A DNA stretch of 64,000 bases, taken from NCBI RefSeq assembly GCF_000701445.1, contig NZ_JNIX01000014.1:1-64000 (forward strand), written 5' to 3'. The stretch's first letter is position 1; the number at the start of each line of letters is the position of its first letter. Shown in pieces: positions 9,216 to 18,922 of the stretch. Source of the DNA: Brevundimonas bacteroides DSM 4726 (lineage in GTDB: Bacteria > Pseudomonadota > Alphaproteobacteria > Caulobacterales > Caulobacteraceae). The translations under genes and the position numbers were made by a program. The notes under the pieces are model-generated. The model was given only the letters and a program-made list of their open reading frames with translations, did no database searches and was not told where the DNA came from.

Positions 9216-9323
9216 GTTACGTTCGTGCAATGAAGGTGTCGAAAAGACGGCGCCGCGAGACGGTGGCTGGCGTTGGAACCGGAGCGCCGGTAGCGTCCAT
9301 GCCTGATCGACCGGAGCCCGCCG

Positions 9324-10952
9324 ATGACCCACCGCCTGCCTGCCCTGACCCGCCGCTCGGCCCTGTTCGCCTCGGCGGGGGCCGCCGCCCTGCCGTCGGC
9401 CGCGTGGAGCCAGACGGCGGGCGCGGCGAACGACAACGCAGGTATCGCCGAGGCCGTCGACGCCTATGTGCGCCAGTGCATGGCGGCCTGGCCGGACCAG
9501 CCGGCGCTGGGCATCGCGGTGGTCAAGGACGGGCAGCCGATCCTGACCCGCGGCTATGGCGTGAAGCGGCAGGGCGCGACGGACCCGGCCGACGAACACA
9601 CCCTGTTCGCCATCGCGTCCAACACCAAGAACGTCACTGCGGCGGCGCTGGCCATGCTGGTCGACGAGGGCAAGGTCAAGTGGGACGAGCCCGTGCGGAC
9701 CTATCTGCCCGGCTTCAACCTGTCCGATCCCGTCATCGGCGAGCGGATCACGGTGCGCGATACGCTGAGCCACCGGGCGGGGTTCGGCCTGGGCGCGGGC
9801 GACCTTCTGTTCTGGCCAAACTCGGACCGGACGCGCGCCGAGATCATGGCGGCGGTGCCGCATGTGCCGATCGAGGACGGGTTCCGGGCCAACTACCACT
9901 ACTGCAACCTGATGTTCGTGGTGGCGGGCGAGGTGATCGCGGCGGTCAGCGGCATGCCGTGGGAGACCTTCGTCCAGACGCGCATCCTGGACAGGGTCGG
10001 CATGACCGAGACCGTGCCCTTCACCAGCATGGCCGACCCGGCGAAGTCGGCCCTGCCGCATGGGCGGATCGGGCCGCCGCTGCGCTATCAGGGGGCGATG
10101 ACCCTGCTCAGCGACAGCATTGCCGGCATCTGGAATTGGGACGCGGCCGGCGCAGCGGGCGGCTTCTGTTCGACGCCGGCGGACTGGGCCAAATGGATCC
10201 AGGTGCGGCTGGCGATGGGGGCGCTGCCGGACGGGACGCGGTTGTTCTCGGAGGCGCGCGCCAATGAGATGTGGCGGCCCAACGTCATCGTCGGATCGTC
10301 GCCGGGGCCGACGGCGGAGCTGCCCGGCCGGGCCATCGCCACGACCTATGCCATGGGGTGGTCAGTCCAGGACTATCGCGGCGAGCGGCTGATCAGCCAC
10401 GGCGGCGGGTCGCCGGGCGGCATCTCGGCGACGGTGCTGCTGCCGGGGCGCAACGCCGGCTTCGCGGTCTTCTCCAACGCCGAGGAGAGCCTGCTGCTGC
10501 GCGCGTTGCGCAGCGGCATCGCCGACATCGTCATGAGCAAGACCGGCTTCGACTGGATCGCGGATTCCAGGCGCATCGAGACGGAGGGCAACGCCCGCTC
10601 CATCGCCGCCGCCGCCGAGATCGACGCCAAGCAGGCGGCGGGGGCTCCGCCGTCGCTTCCGCTGTCGGCCTATGCCGGGACGTGGCGCGACCCCTGGTAC
10701 GGCGACATCGTGATCGAGCCGCGCGCCGTTCAGCTGTGGCTGAAGTTCAGCCGCACCCCGGCTTTGCAGGGACCGCTGGAGCCCTATGACGGCGAGACGA
10801 TGCGGACGCGCTTCCCCGACACGCGCGAGGAGGACGCCTTCATCACTTTCGAACTGGAGAACGGCCGCCCCGTGCGGGCGACCATGAAGGGCGTCAGCCC
10901 CGACATCGACTTCAGCTATGACTATCAGGATCTGCGGCTGACGCGGGTCTGA
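9324..10952 (+). CDS. Serine hydrolase, beta-lactamase/penicillin-binding fold, Tat-exported
   Basis: A 542-residue class C beta-lactamase-like protein. The N-terminus TRRSALFASAGAAALPSAAWSQ is a twin-arginine-type signal peptide. The catalytic SxxK is S99-N-T-K102, the YxN motif is Y193-C-N195, and HGG near residue 357 replaces KTG, as in esterases and DD-peptidases of this family. A C-terminal DUF3471-like beta domain (YAGTWRDPWYGDIVIEP) follows. The family includes esterases and D-aminopeptidases as well as beta-lactamases, so resistance should not be assumed. It is transcribed divergently from the TonB receptor. Confidence 0.85.
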   Translation: MTHRLPALTRRSALFASAGAAALPSAAWSQTAGAANDNAGIAEAVDAYVRQCMAAWPDQPALGIAVVKDGQPILTRGYGVKRQGATDPADEHTLFAIASNTKNVTAAALAMLVDEGKVKWDEPVRTYLPGFNLSDPVIGERITVRDTLSHRAGFGLGAGDLLFWPNSDRTRAEIMAAVPHVPIEDGFRANYHYCNLMFVVAGEVIAAVSGMPWETFVQTRILDRVGMTETVPFTSMADPAKSALPHGRIGPPLRYQGAMTLLSDSIAGIWNWDAAGAAGGFCSTPADWAKWIQVRLAMGALPDGTRLFSEARANEMWRPNVIVGSSPGPTAELPGRAIATTYAMGWSVQDYRGERLISHGGGSPGGISATVLLPGRNAGFAVFSNAEESLLLRALRSGIADIVMSKTGFDWIADSRRIETEGNARSIAAAAEIDAKQAAGAPPSLPLSAYAGTWRDPWYGDIVIEPRAVQLWLKFSRTPALQGPLEPYDGETMRTRFPDTREEDAFITFELENGRPVRATMKGVSPDIDFSYDYQDLRLTRV

Positions 10953-11092
10953 GGGCCTTCGGGAACCCTGAAGCCTGAACGACGCTTCATCGGGCCGCCG
11001 GAATATGGTCAGGGTCGGGTCATGACCGTGCCGCGACGCCCCGCCATGTTCGGCACGATCACGAACGATTCCCATACGGGAAAAGGAATGAC

Positions 11093-11728
11093 ATGACGCT
11101 GTCCCGCAGAGATCTCGGCTTCGGCATCGCCGCCATCGCGGCGGTCGCCGCCATGCCCGCTTCGGCCCAGTCCGGCCTGTCGGAGGCGGACCGCGCGGTG
11201 TTGAACCAGGCTCAGGCCTATCTGCAGAACCTGACGGCCGCTCAAGGCGCCTTCGTCGAGACCGGCGCGGGCGGGCAGCGGCGCGAGGGACGCTTCTATC
11301 TGCAGCGGCCCGGGCGCATGCGGTTCGAATACACCACGCCCGCCGGGCTGCTGGTGGTCGCGGACGGATCGAACGTGAAGCGCTGGGATCCGCGTCTGGA
11401 GGTCTTCCGCCAGGTGCCGCTCAGCCAGACGCCGCTGTCGACTTTCCTGGCGCGGAACGTCCGGCTGGATCAGGGCGTGACCATCGAACGGGTGACGCGG
11501 ATGCAGTCCGGCGCCTTCGCCATCACGGCGCGCGACGCCCGACGCCCGCGCGACGGCCAGGTGATCCTGGCCTTCGCGGGCAACCCCCTGCGGCTGCAGG
11601 AGTGGACCATCACGGACGCGCAAGGCGCGCGGACGCGGACCCAGCTGACGACATTGCAGCCGACCTCGGGCCTCGCGGCCAGCCTGTTCCGACTGACCGA
11701 CCCTACGCGGCGGCCTGGACGGAATTGA
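11093..11728 (+). CDS. LolA-family outer membrane lipoprotein carrier
   Basis: A 211-residue periplasmic protein with the LolA/LolB half-barrel fold. A Tat-like leader (SRRDLGF, then a hydrophobic stretch to ASAQ) precedes the mature part. Family motifs are QAYLQNLTAAQGAFVE, GRFYLQRPGRMRFEY and LLVVADGSNVKRWDP. LolA shuttles lipoproteins from LolCDE to the outer membrane. The usual partner in this order is ftsK, which lies 3.4 kb away on the other strand. A good ribosome site (AAAAGGAATGAC) precedes the ATG. The gene could encode the main LolA or a paralogue. Confidence 0.82.
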   Translation: MTLSRRDLGFGIAAIAAVAAMPASAQSGLSEADRAVLNQAQAYLQNLTAAQGAFVETGAGGQRREGRFYLQRPGRMRFEYTTPAGLLVVADGSNVKRWDPRLEVFRQVPLSQTPLSTFLARNVRLDQGVTIERVTRMQSGAFAITARDARRPRDGQVILAFAGNPLRLQEWTITDAQGARTRTQLTTLQPTSGLAASLFRLTDPTRRPGRN

Positions 11729-11822
11729 CAGATTCATGATCCGTTGACCGTGTTCAGATGAGCACAGGCAAGTGCACACGCGTCGGATTTGACTCTTTTC
11801 TGGAGCCGTGACACTTTGAACA

Positions 11823-11924
11823 CAGGGCGGCGATCCCGCCCTGGCGCCTTCGGACCTCATCCCCTCCCGATGGCGGCGAGAGAGACACCCTCCAGCCCCT
11901 GGCGTCCGCGTCGGGGGCTTTTTT
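11823..11924 (+). ncRNA. Possible small RNA or structured 3' UTR
   Basis: A perfect 8-bp hairpin (CAGGGCGG, CGATC loop, CCGCCCTG) at 11823-11843 is followed 50 nt later by a hairpin ending in six T. This looks like an independent short transcript or a processed 3' UTR of lolA. No known RNA family was recognised, and the promoter (a TTGACT near 11790) is weak. Confidence 0.25.
11894..11924 (+). terminator. Intrinsic terminator
   Basis: Stem AGCCCC / GGGGCT closes a GC-rich loop and is followed by TTTTTT. It is the clearest plus-strand terminator in the window and ends transcription 166-196 nt after the lolA stop. Confidence 0.8.
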
Positions 11925-11955
11925 CGTTCCGGAACGGTCCCGGCTGCGAAAGCCC

Positions 11956-11983
11956 TTGGAAAGCCGGTCGGGGCGCGCTAAGT
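11956..11983 (+). promoter_or_regulatory. Possible promoter of the DUF4167 gene
   Basis: TTGGAA, 16 nt, CTAAGT lies just after the terminator, implying a 5' leader of about 230 nt before the ATG at 12222. The match to the housekeeping consensus is partial. Confidence 0.3.
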
Positions 11984-12221
11984 CTGCATCGTCTCCCACC
12001 CAACCGCACCTTCTCGATCCGCTCAAGGATCGGCGACGCGCGGGCCGGGGCGTGCGTGAGGGTCCGAGGTTTCGGGCGGACCACGCCGGGCGACGACGGT
12101 CTTCCGATCACATCGCCAGTGGGGATCCGACCCCAGCGACCACGAGCGGCGACCGGACCAGGAACAGCGGCCTTCTCCCCACGCCAGACGCCTTGGGGAC
12201 GCCGACCAACACGGACGTTCG

Positions 12222-13154
12222 ATGAGAGATTTCAAGGGCATGAAGCGCCAGCGCGGCCGCAACCGGAAACCGGGCGGCGGCAATGCGAACGCGGCCAATC
12301 CGAACCGTTCGTGGGACTCCCAGGGGCCCGAGAACATCAAGGTTCGGGGCAACGCCCAGACCGTCTACGAACGCTATCAGCAGCTGGCGCGGGACGCGGC
12401 CTCGTCGGGCGACCGGGTTCTGGCCGAGAACTATCTGCAGCACGCCGAGCACTATTTCCGGGTGCTGAGGGCGCTGCAGCCGCAGCGTCCGGTGTCGGAG
12501 ATCGCGGCGCGCGAGCTGTCCAACCAGGGCTTCGACATCGACTTCGAAGACGAGACCGGAGCCCAGGCCGCCGCCTTCCTGGCCGCCGCCCAGCAGCAGG
12601 CGGAGCGCGAGGCGCGCCAGCAGGCCGAGGCCGAGCAGCGCGAGAACCGCGAGCCGCGCGAACCCCGCGAGTGGCGCGACCGCGACCAGAACCGGGATCA
12701 GAACCGCGAATGGCAGCCGCGCGAGCCCCGTGAGGGAGAACCGCGCGCCGACGGCGAAGGCCGTCCCGAAGGCGGTCGTCGCGAAACCCGCCGCGAACGC
12801 TGGGAGCGCCGCCGCGAGGAGCGCAACCGCCGCTTCCAGGCCGAGGGCGGCGTCGGCGAGGCGCCGGAGGATCACAGCAGGACGGAGCATGCGGACGAGG
12901 CGTTCGACGATGCGTCGGCGACGGCCCAGGCGCCAGCCGAGACGGTCGAGATCGAGGCGCAGTCGACCGAGGAGCGTCCGGTGCGCCGAACCCGCGCAGC
13001 GCGCAGGGAGGAGCCCACCAGCGACGACGCGGGAACCCTGCCCGGCTTCCTGACCCGTTCGGCGGCCCCGGGGCCGGCCACGACGGATGGCGAAATCCCA
13101 GCTCCGAAGAAGCGCGCGTCCCGGGCCCGCAAGGTCGAGCCCGCCGAAGAATAG
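12222..13154 (+). CDS. DUF4167 protein with a long disordered tail
   Basis: A 310-residue protein. The N-terminus is basic (MKRQRGRNRKPGG), then comes the conserved DUF4167 domain at about residues 25-90 (NAQTVYERYQQLARDA, NYLQHAEHYFRVLRALQ). From residue 125 it is a low-complexity Arg/Glu/Pro/Gln tail with repeated REPRE and DRDQNR units, probably disordered and charged. The family is alphaproteobacterial and of unknown function; RNA binding is a reasonable guess from the composition but unproven. It usually lies near prfA/prmC, which are absent here. Confidence 0.85.
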   Translation: MRDFKGMKRQRGRNRKPGGGNANAANPNRSWDSQGPENIKVRGNAQTVYERYQQLARDAASSGDRVLAENYLQHAEHYFRVLRALQPQRPVSEIAARELSNQGFDIDFEDETGAQAAAFLAAAQQQAEREARQQAEAEQRENREPREPREWRDRDQNRDQNREWQPREPREGEPRADGEGRPEGGRRETRRERWERRREERNRRFQAEGGVGEAPEDHSRTEHADEAFDDASATAQAPAETVEIEAQSTEERPVRRTRAARREEPTSDDAGTLPGFLTRSAAPGPATTDGEIPAPKKRASRARKVEPAEE

Positions 13155-13263
13155 TTTTCAGGCGCGCGAGGGACGTCCGCCGTTCGTCTCGATGCCGCCT
13201 TGGTGCGTTGACACGTCCTCGCGCGGCTTGACCCGTGACGCGGCGTGGGGCTCCCTTCAAGCC

Positions 13264-13905
13264 ATGCGTATCCTGATTTCGGCGCTCGCCGCCCTGACCG
13301 TCGCGGCTTGCGCCAGCACGCCGCCACCCCCTCCGCCCCCGCCGCCCGGCACGGGAGCACAGGCCGTGCTGAGGGACTGGCGCGGCATCGTCACGGCGAC
13401 GGACCGGGATCGATATGCCCGGCGCGACGCGGCTTGGCGCCTCGCGCTGGAGCAGGCGCGGCGGCAGACGGGGTCGGGCGACCTGGACAGCGTCGGCGAC
13501 CTGATCGATCCGGGTGCGGTGCGGGGCGGAGTGACGCCGCCGGTCGGGGATTACCGCTGTCGGACGGTCAAGCTGGGCTCGCAGGGCGGGGAGGCCGGGC
13601 TCGGTTATGTCGTCTATGGCTGGTTCGCCTGCCGCATTGAGCAGACGCCCCGGGGGCTGAAGTTCTCGAAACTGACGGGGTCACAGCGGCCGAGCGGCCT
13701 GCTGTTTCCCGAGACCGACCGGCAGATGGTGATGCTGGGGTCGATGGCCCTGTCGACCGAGCCGCCGGCGAACTCCTATGGCCAGCGGCCGGACCGCGAC
13801 CTGATCGCGGTGTTGGAGCGGATCGGGCCGGAGCGATGGCGGCTGGTGCTGCCGTGGCCGCAGTATGAATCCAACCTCGACCTGATCGAACTGGTCCCCG
13901 CTTGA
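13264..13905 (+). CDS. DUF4893-type lipoprotein
   Basis: A 213-residue protein. The frame is open upstream, but the ATG at 13264 opens a clear lipoprotein signal (LTVAAC, Cys at residue 16), followed by a run of nine prolines. The mature part (LRDWRGIVTATDRDRY, YRCRTVKLGS, FSKLTGSQRPSGLLFPE) resembles DUF4893 proteins, whose role is unknown. It probably sits in the cell envelope. Its TGA overlaps the TTG start of the next gene, so the two are likely translationally coupled. Confidence 0.7.
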   Translation: MRILISALAALTVAACASTPPPPPPPPPGTGAQAVLRDWRGIVTATDRDRYARRDAAWRLALEQARRQTGSGDLDSVGDLIDPGAVRGGVTPPVGDYRCRTVKLGSQGGEAGLGYVVYGWFACRIEQTPRGLKFSKLTGSQRPSGLLFPETDRQMVMLGSMALSTEPPANSYGQRPDRDLIAVLERIGPERWRLVLPWPQYESNLDLIELVPA

Positions 13906-15104
13906 GCCCGATCCAAGACATCGCCGTCGTCGGCGCGGGGCCGACGGGGCTGGCGCTGGCCCTTTTGCTGAAGCGGCAGGGTCGCCACGTCGTCGTGCAT
14001 GAACGCTTCGCCGAAGCGAGGCCGATCGGGGCGGGATTCATGCTCCAGCCGACGGGGCTGCATGTGCTGGACCGGCTGGGGCTGACGGCCGAGATCGCGG
14101 CCCTGGGTCAACCGTTGAACCACATCTTCGGACGTGAGGCGCGGCGCGGGCGGGTGGTGCTGGACGTCAAGTATTCGGACCTGAAGTCGCCGCGTCCGGA
14201 CGGGCTGAACGCGCTGGGCGTGCATCGGGCGGCGATCTTCCATGTGTTGCATGACGCCTGCCTCGCACAGGGGGTCGAGTTCGTCACGGATCGCGAGATC
14301 AGCGCGGCGTCGGACGGGCGGATCGTGGATGCGAAGGGAACGGCGAGCGCGGCGTTCGATCTGGTCGTGGATGCGTCGGGCGCGCGATCGCCGATCGCGC
14401 GCGACCTGCTGAAGCGGCAGGGCGGCAAGCGGACCGAGCTGGCCTGGGGGGCGGTCTGGGGGACGGTGCCTTGGCCCGGCGATCCGTTCGATCAGGGGGC
14501 GCTGGAGCAGGTTTATCGTGGGGCGTCGAAGATGATCGGGGTCCTGCCCTGCGGCGCGCGGCCGGGGTCGCCGGATCGGATCGCGACCTTTTTCTGGAGC
14601 CTGAAGCCCGACGACCATTCGGCCTGGGTCGAGGCGGGGATGGAGCGGTGGAAGGCCGAGGTGCTGAGCCTGTGGCCGCAGGTCGGGCCGGTTCTGGACG
14701 CCATTCCAGACGCCGAGGCCCTGACGCTGGCGCGCTATGGTCATCACACCCTGCCCCTGCCGGCGGCGGACCGGCTGGCGGTGGTGGGGGACGCGGCCCA
14801 TTCGACCAGCCCGCAACTGGGCCAGGGCGTAAACATGGGCCTGCTGGACGCCCTGACGCTGGCCGATGCGCTGGAGACCCATGCCGAGCTGGACGAGGCC
14901 CTGATGGCCTATGCCCGCATCCGGCGCTGGCATATCCGGCTGTATCAGGCGCTGAGCTGGGGCTTCACGCCCTTCTATCAGGCGGACGGGAAGATTCTGC
15001 CGTGGGTGAGGGACCATGTGCTGGGCAAGGTCGCGCGGTTGCCGTTCGCGGCGCGGATGCTGGCGGCGACGGTGTCGGGGGTGCTCCTCGATCCGAGGCG
15101 CTAG
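13902..15104 (+). CDS. FAD-dependent monooxygenase (PHBH/UbiH fold)
   Basis: A 400-residue flavoprotein. The start is a TTG whose last two bases overlap the preceding stop (TTGA). The FAD dinucleotide motif VGAGPTGLALALLLKRQG is at residues 9-26, and the second FAD motif GDAAHSTSPQLGQGVNMG is near 300. Both are standard for aromatic-ring hydroxylases and their relatives. A DG-type motif is weak (VVDASGARSPIARDLL). The substrate cannot be told; family members hydroxylate aromatics or modify polyketides. No aromatic catabolism genes lie nearby. It converges with ftsK. Confidence 0.8.
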   Translation: MSPIQDIAVVGAGPTGLALALLLKRQGRHVVVHERFAEARPIGAGFMLQPTGLHVLDRLGLTAEIAALGQPLNHIFGREARRGRVVLDVKYSDLKSPRPDGLNALGVHRAAIFHVLHDACLAQGVEFVTDREISAASDGRIVDAKGTASAAFDLVVDASGARSPIARDLLKRQGGKRTELAWGAVWGTVPWPGDPFDQGALEQVYRGASKMIGVLPCGARPGSPDRIATFFWSLKPDDHSAWVEAGMERWKAEVLSLWPQVGPVLDAIPDAEALTLARYGHHTLPLPAADRLAVVGDAAHSTSPQLGQGVNMGLLDALTLADALETHAELDEALMAYARIRRWHIRLYQALSWGFTPFYQADGKILPWVRDHVLGKVARLPFAARMLAATVSGVLLDPRR

Positions 15105-15107
15105 GCC

Positions 15108-17504
15108 TCACACCATCGGCGGCGGGCCGGCGAGCACGTCGCGCTTGCCGGCGTGGTTGGCGGGCGAGACGACGCCTTCCTGTTCCATGCGCTCGATCAG
15201 GGAGGCGGCGCGGTTGTAGCCGATCTGAAGGCGGCGCTGGACGTAGCTGGTGGAGGCCTTGCGGTCGCGGGTGACCACGGCCACGGCGCGGTCGTACAGG
15301 TCGTCGCCCGAGCCGCCGCCGCCATCCTCGTCGAAGGCGGTGTCGCCGTCTCCGTCCGGATCGTCGGTGATCAGGTCGAGATAGTCGGGCTCGGCCTGAG
15401 ACCTCAGATGTTTGCAGACCTCCTCGACCTCGCCGTCGGTCACGAACGGGCCGTGCAGGCGGGTGATGCGGCCGCCGCCGGCCATGTACAGCATGTCGCC
15501 CTGGCCCAGCAGCTGCTCACCGCCCTGCTCGCCCAGGATGGTGCGGCTGTCGATCTTGGAGGTGACCTGGAAGCTGATCCGGGTCGGGAAGTTGGCCTTG
15601 ATGGTGCCAGTGATGACGTCGACCGACGGTCGCTGGGTGGCCATAATCAGGTGGATGCCGGCGGCGCGCGCCATCTGGGCCAGGCGCTGGACAGCGCCCT
15701 CCACGTCCTTGCCGGCGACCAGCATCAGGTCGGCCATCTCGTCCATGACCACGACCAGATAGGGCATGGGCTCCGGGCGGATCTTCTCGCTTTCGAAGAC
15801 CGGGCGGCCTTGCTCGTCGAAGCCGGTCTGGACCGTGCGTTCGAAATGCTCGCCCCGTCCTTGCGCCTCGCGGGCGCGCTCGTTGTAGCTGGCGACGTTG
15901 CGCACCCCCAGCTTGGACATGCGTCGGTAGCGGTCCTCCATCTCGCGCACGGTCCATTTCAGGGCGACGACGGCCTTCTTGGGATCGGTGACCACGGGGG
16001 CCAGAAGGTGCGGGATGCCGTCATAGACCGACAACTCCAGCATCTTGGGGTCGATCATGATGAAGCGGCACTCGGCGGGCGAGAGCCTGTACAGGATCGA
16101 CAGGATCATGGCGTTGACGCCGACCGACTTGCCCGAGCCGGTGGTGCCCGCGATCAGAAGGTGCGGCATGCGGGCCAGGTCGGCGACATAGGGCTCGCCG
16201 CCGATGGTCTCGCCGAGCGCGAGCGGGAGCAGGTGGGCGGGCTTGCCGTATTCCGAGCTGGCCAGCAGGTCGCGCAGATAGACGGTCTCGCGCTTGAGGT
16301 TCGGCAGCTCGATGCCGATGGCGTTGCGGTTCGGCACGACCGAGATGCGGCAGGCGCGGGCCGACATGGAGCGGGCGATGTCGTCCGACAGGGCCACGAC
16401 GCGGCCGTGCTTCACGCCGGGCGCGGGGACCAGTTCGTACAGGGTGACGACCGGGCCGGGGCGGATCTGGTCGATCACACCCTTGACTCCGAACTCGGCC
16501 AGCACGCCCTCCAGCATCTTGGCGTTCTGTTTCAGCGCGGTTTCGTCAACCGTTGATGTGCGGGCCTGAGGCTTGGACAGCATGGCCAGGGGCGGCAGGT
16601 CGAAGTCGCCCTCGGGTCGGGCGAAGTCGAAGGCGGCCTGGGCGTCGTCGACGGCCCTTTTCGAGGCCTTCGACGGCTTGGGCGCGGCGACGCGTGGTTC
16701 GGGCGCGGCGCGGGCCGACGGCGGGGCGGGCGGGGACGTCGGTTCGTCCCAAGGCAGAGGGGCGTTGTCGCCCTCATCGTCGGGCAGTTCGAGGCGGGCG
16801 GGGCGGCGCGGCGCGGCGGCTTTCTGCTGGGTCGCGATCTCAGGCTCGAGTACCGGGCGGCGGCGGGTCGGGGTCGGCGCGGCGGGAGCGGGCGCGCGGC
16901 GCAGTCCGCCCAGCCAAGCTGCGGCGTCGCCGAAGTCGGAGGCCCGCAGTCCGACGGCGTAGCCTGAAGTCCACAGGCCGAAGACGAGAAAAATCAGGCC
17001 GCCGACGATCTTTCCGCCGGGAATGTCGAGGCTGCGGAACAGGCCGATGACCGCGTCGCCCCAGAGACCGCCGAGGCCCGAGGCCAGAGGCCAGACTGCA
17101 GGTGCCGCCAGCGCCGACAGGGCGCCGGCCAGCGACAGGACACCGGCGGTTGCGGCGAGCGCCTTCAGTGGCGTCGGCTTCAGCCGCTGCTGAATCGCGT
17201 CGCCGATGGCGGCGGCGAGACCGAAGGCGACGATCAGGGCAGCGGCGGGCCAGGCAGCCAGGCCGATCGACTGCATGAACAGGTCGGCGAACAGGGCCCC
17301 GTTCGCGCCCAGCCAGTTGGTCGGGGCGGCCGAGGAGGCGGCGTTCAGGCTGGGGTCCGCCGGGTTCCACGAGACGAGCGCGATGACGAGGAGCGTCGCA
17401 AGCAAGGCCTGCAGCACGCCCCGGAACCGCACCACGAAGGGCGCGTCCCACAGGATGAGAGCGCTTTCCCAGGCGCGCTGACCGATGGCGAGGGCGGCGG
17501 ACAT
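15108..17504 (-). CDS. ftsK: DNA translocase FtsK
   Basis: A 798-residue protein that pumps chromosome termini through the septum and activates XerCD recombination. Four N-terminal membrane segments (to about residue 190) are followed by a Pro/Ala/Arg linker to about 310, then the RecA-like motor with Walker [10 protein letters not shown] near 455 and Walker [13 protein letters not shown]. The C-terminal gamma winged helix ([19 protein letters not shown]) reads KOPS sites. Length is typical of alphaproteobacteria. A GGAG ribosome site precedes the ATG. A CtrA-like box and a palindrome lie upstream, which fits cell-cycle control but is unproven. Confidence 0.97.
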   Translation of the reverse strand: MSAALAIGQRAWESALILWDAPFVVRFRGVLQALLATLLVIALVSWNPADPSLNAASSAAPTNWLGANGALFADLFMQSIGLAAWPAAALIVAFGLAAAIGDAIQQRLKPTPLKALAATAGVLSLAGALSALAAPAVWPLASGLGGLWGDAVIGLFRSLDIPGGKIVGGLIFLVFGLWTSGYAVGLRASDFGDAAAWLGGLRRAPAPAAPTPTRRRPVLEPEIATQQKAAAPRRPARLELPDDEGDNAPLPWDEPTSPPAPPSARAAPEPRVAAPKPSKASKRAVDDAQAAFDFARPEGDFDLPPLAMLSKPQARTSTVDETALKQNAKMLEGVLAEFGVKGVIDQIRPGPVVTLYELVPAPGVKHGRVVALSDDIARSMSARACRISVVPNRNAIGIELPNLKRETVYLRDLLASSEYGKPAHLLPLALGETIGGEPYVADLARMPHLLIAGTTGSGKSVGVNAMILSILYRLSPAECRFIMIDPKMLELSVYDGIPHLLAPVVTDPKKAVVALKWTVREMEDRYRRMSKLGVRNVASYNERAREAQGRGEHFERTVQTGFDEQGRPVFESEKIRPEPMPYLVVVMDEMADLMLVAGKDVEGAVQRLAQMARAAGIHLIMATQRPSVDVITGTIKANFPTRISFQVTSKIDSRTILGEQGGEQLLGQGDMLYMAGGGRITRLHGPFVTDGEVEEVCKHLRSQAEPDYLDLITDDPDGDGDTAFDEDGGGGSGDDLYDRAVAVVTRDRKASTSYVQRRLQIGYNRAASLIERMEQEGVVSPANHAGKRDVLAGPPPMV

Positions 17505-17548
17505 TCACGGCTCCGGACGAAAGGGACCGCAGTCTCGGCTGGACAGGG

Positions 17549-17563
17549 TTAAGGGGCTGTTTA
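17549..17563. promoter_or_regulatory. CtrA-like box upstream of ftsK
   Basis: TTAA, 7 nt, TTTA differs by one base from the CtrA consensus (TTAA-N7-TTAA). It is 45 bp before the ftsK ATG, a position that could repress or activate ftsK. Confidence 0.4.
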
Positions 17564-17612
17564 CCCCGCCGATCGACGCGACGAACGGGACCCGGAAACG
17601 CGCCGTTCATGG

Positions 17613-17627
17613 CTAACGGGCCGTTAG
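17613..17627. promoter_or_regulatory. Palindrome between ftsK and the divergent gene
   Basis: CTAACGG-G-CCGTTAG is a perfect inverted repeat around one base. GGTT-TCTT-AACC follows immediately, giving two nested symmetrical elements in the shared promoter region. Confidence 0.4.
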
Positions 17628-17710
17628 GGTTTCTTAACCGCCGCGCCTCATTCTGATGTCGAAAGCGCCGTCCGGAATCCTTCCGGCGGCCAGAGCGTTC
17701 GACGTCGTCC

Positions 17711-18910
17711 ATGTTCGCCAAGCGCCAGTCCGCCCTCGCCGCCGCCGCCGGCAGCCCTCCGCCCTCGCGGATGCCCAAGCTCGATCCCAAGGCCGTGCTG
17801 GCCTTCCTCAAGCGCCCACCGGTGGCCGTCGGCGCCGCCGGACTGCTGCTCCTGTCCGCCGCCGCCCTGTTCCTGACCGTGCTCGGCGATCCGCGCGCCG
17901 GCACGCCGTCCGCCCGCGTGGCCCTGAAGCGCGAAGCCGCGCCGGCGCCCGCTGCTCCGACGGGCCTCGAAGCCTTCTCCATGGGCGGGTTCGCCGCCTG
18001 GCAGGGCCTGTCCGATCCTGCGCTGCTCGGCGGCAGCGGCGCGGCCGGAGGCGAGGCGCTGATCACCCTGCCGGACGGCGCGACCGTCGCGGGCGGCTCT
18101 GCCGTCGCCGCGCCGATCATCCCGGCCCAGCCCCTGACGCCAGCCCCGATCGCGGGTCTCAGCCAACCCGGCCCCAACGGACCGCTGCCGGTCATCGCCA
18201 CCGACGGGCGCGTGCCCGCCCAGGCCTATGCCCGGCCCTTCACGCCGAACGGCCGCCCGCGCGTGGCCCTGATCGTCGGCGGCCTCGGCCTGAACGCCGT
18301 CACGACCCGCGCCGCCATCGAACGCCTGCCGCCTGAAGTGACCCTGTCCTTCGTACCCTACGCCGAAGACCTCCAGGGCTGGATCGACCTTGCCCGCCGT
18401 CAGGGCCATGAGGTCCTGATCGAGATCCCGATGGAGCCGACCGGCTATCCCAACAACGATCCCGGTCCCCAGACCCTGCTGGCCAACGCCACGCCCGACG
18501 ACATCAATGCCCGGATGGCCTGGCTTCTGGGTCGCGCCACCGGCTATTTCGGCGTGACCAACTATCTGGGCGACCGCTTCGTCACCTCGGACGCGGGCAT
18601 GAGCGCCTTCCTCGGCATCCTGCGCCAGCGGGGTCTGGCCTTCTTCGACGACGGCGTCGCGCGTCGCCGCCCTGGGGCCTGGTCGCGGGCGTCGGCCGAC
18701 ACCATTGTCGATCAGACCCAGACGCCCGCCGCCATCATCGGCCAACTGAACGCCCTTGAGGCCGCCGCCAAGACGCGCGGCGCGGCGCTGGGAACGGGCT
18801 TCGCTTATCCCGTTACGGTCGAGGCCGCCGCCCGCTGGACCGCCGGTCTGGAGGCGCGCGGCGTGCAGCTGGCCCCAGCGTCGGCCATGGCGGCGCGGCC
18901 AGGCAGATAG
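17711..18910 (+). CDS. Divergent polysaccharide deacetylase-like protein
   Basis: A 399-residue protein with one N-terminal membrane segment (about residues 40-60), a Pro/Ala-rich periplasmic linker, and a C-terminal COG2861 domain from about residue 185 (RPRVALIVGGLGLNAVTT, EVLIEIPMEP, FGVTNYLGDRFVT, FFDDG). This family has the polysaccharide deacetylase barrel but is divergent. In alphaproteobacteria it usually lies between a ctpA-type protease and rppH, and rppH follows here too. A role in envelope glycan turnover is inferred from the fold only. The start has no obvious ribosome site. Confidence 0.8.
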   Translation: MFAKRQSALAAAAGSPPPSRMPKLDPKAVLAFLKRPPVAVGAAGLLLLSAAALFLTVLGDPRAGTPSARVALKREAAPAPAAPTGLEAFSMGGFAAWQGLSDPALLGGSGAAGGEALITLPDGATVAGGSAVAAPIIPAQPLTPAPIAGLSQPGPNGPLPVIATDGRVPAQAYARPFTPNGRPRVALIVGGLGLNAVTTRAAIERLPPEVTLSFVPYAEDLQGWIDLARRQGHEVLIEIPMEPTGYPNNDPGPQTLLANATPDDINARMAWLLGRATGYFGVTNYLGDRFVTSDAGMSAFLGILRQRGLAFFDDGVARRRPGAWSRASADTIVDQTQTPAAIIGQLNALEAAAKTRGAALGTGFAYPVTVEAAARWTAGLEARGVQLAPASAMAARPGR

Positions 18911-18922
18911 GGAGTAGAGAAG

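Larger units (their letters stand above)
11729..12221 (+). other. 493-bp intergenic region with hairpins and a terminator
   Basis: No convincing protein gene is visible here. From left to right it holds TTGAC-rich sequence, an 8-bp hairpin at 11823-11843, an intrinsic terminator at 11894-11924, a promoter-like element at 11956-11983 and a small hairpin at 12015-12032 (CGATCC / GGATCG). The left part could be the lolA 3' UTR or a small RNA; the right part is the leader of the DUF4167 gene. Confidence 0.5.
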
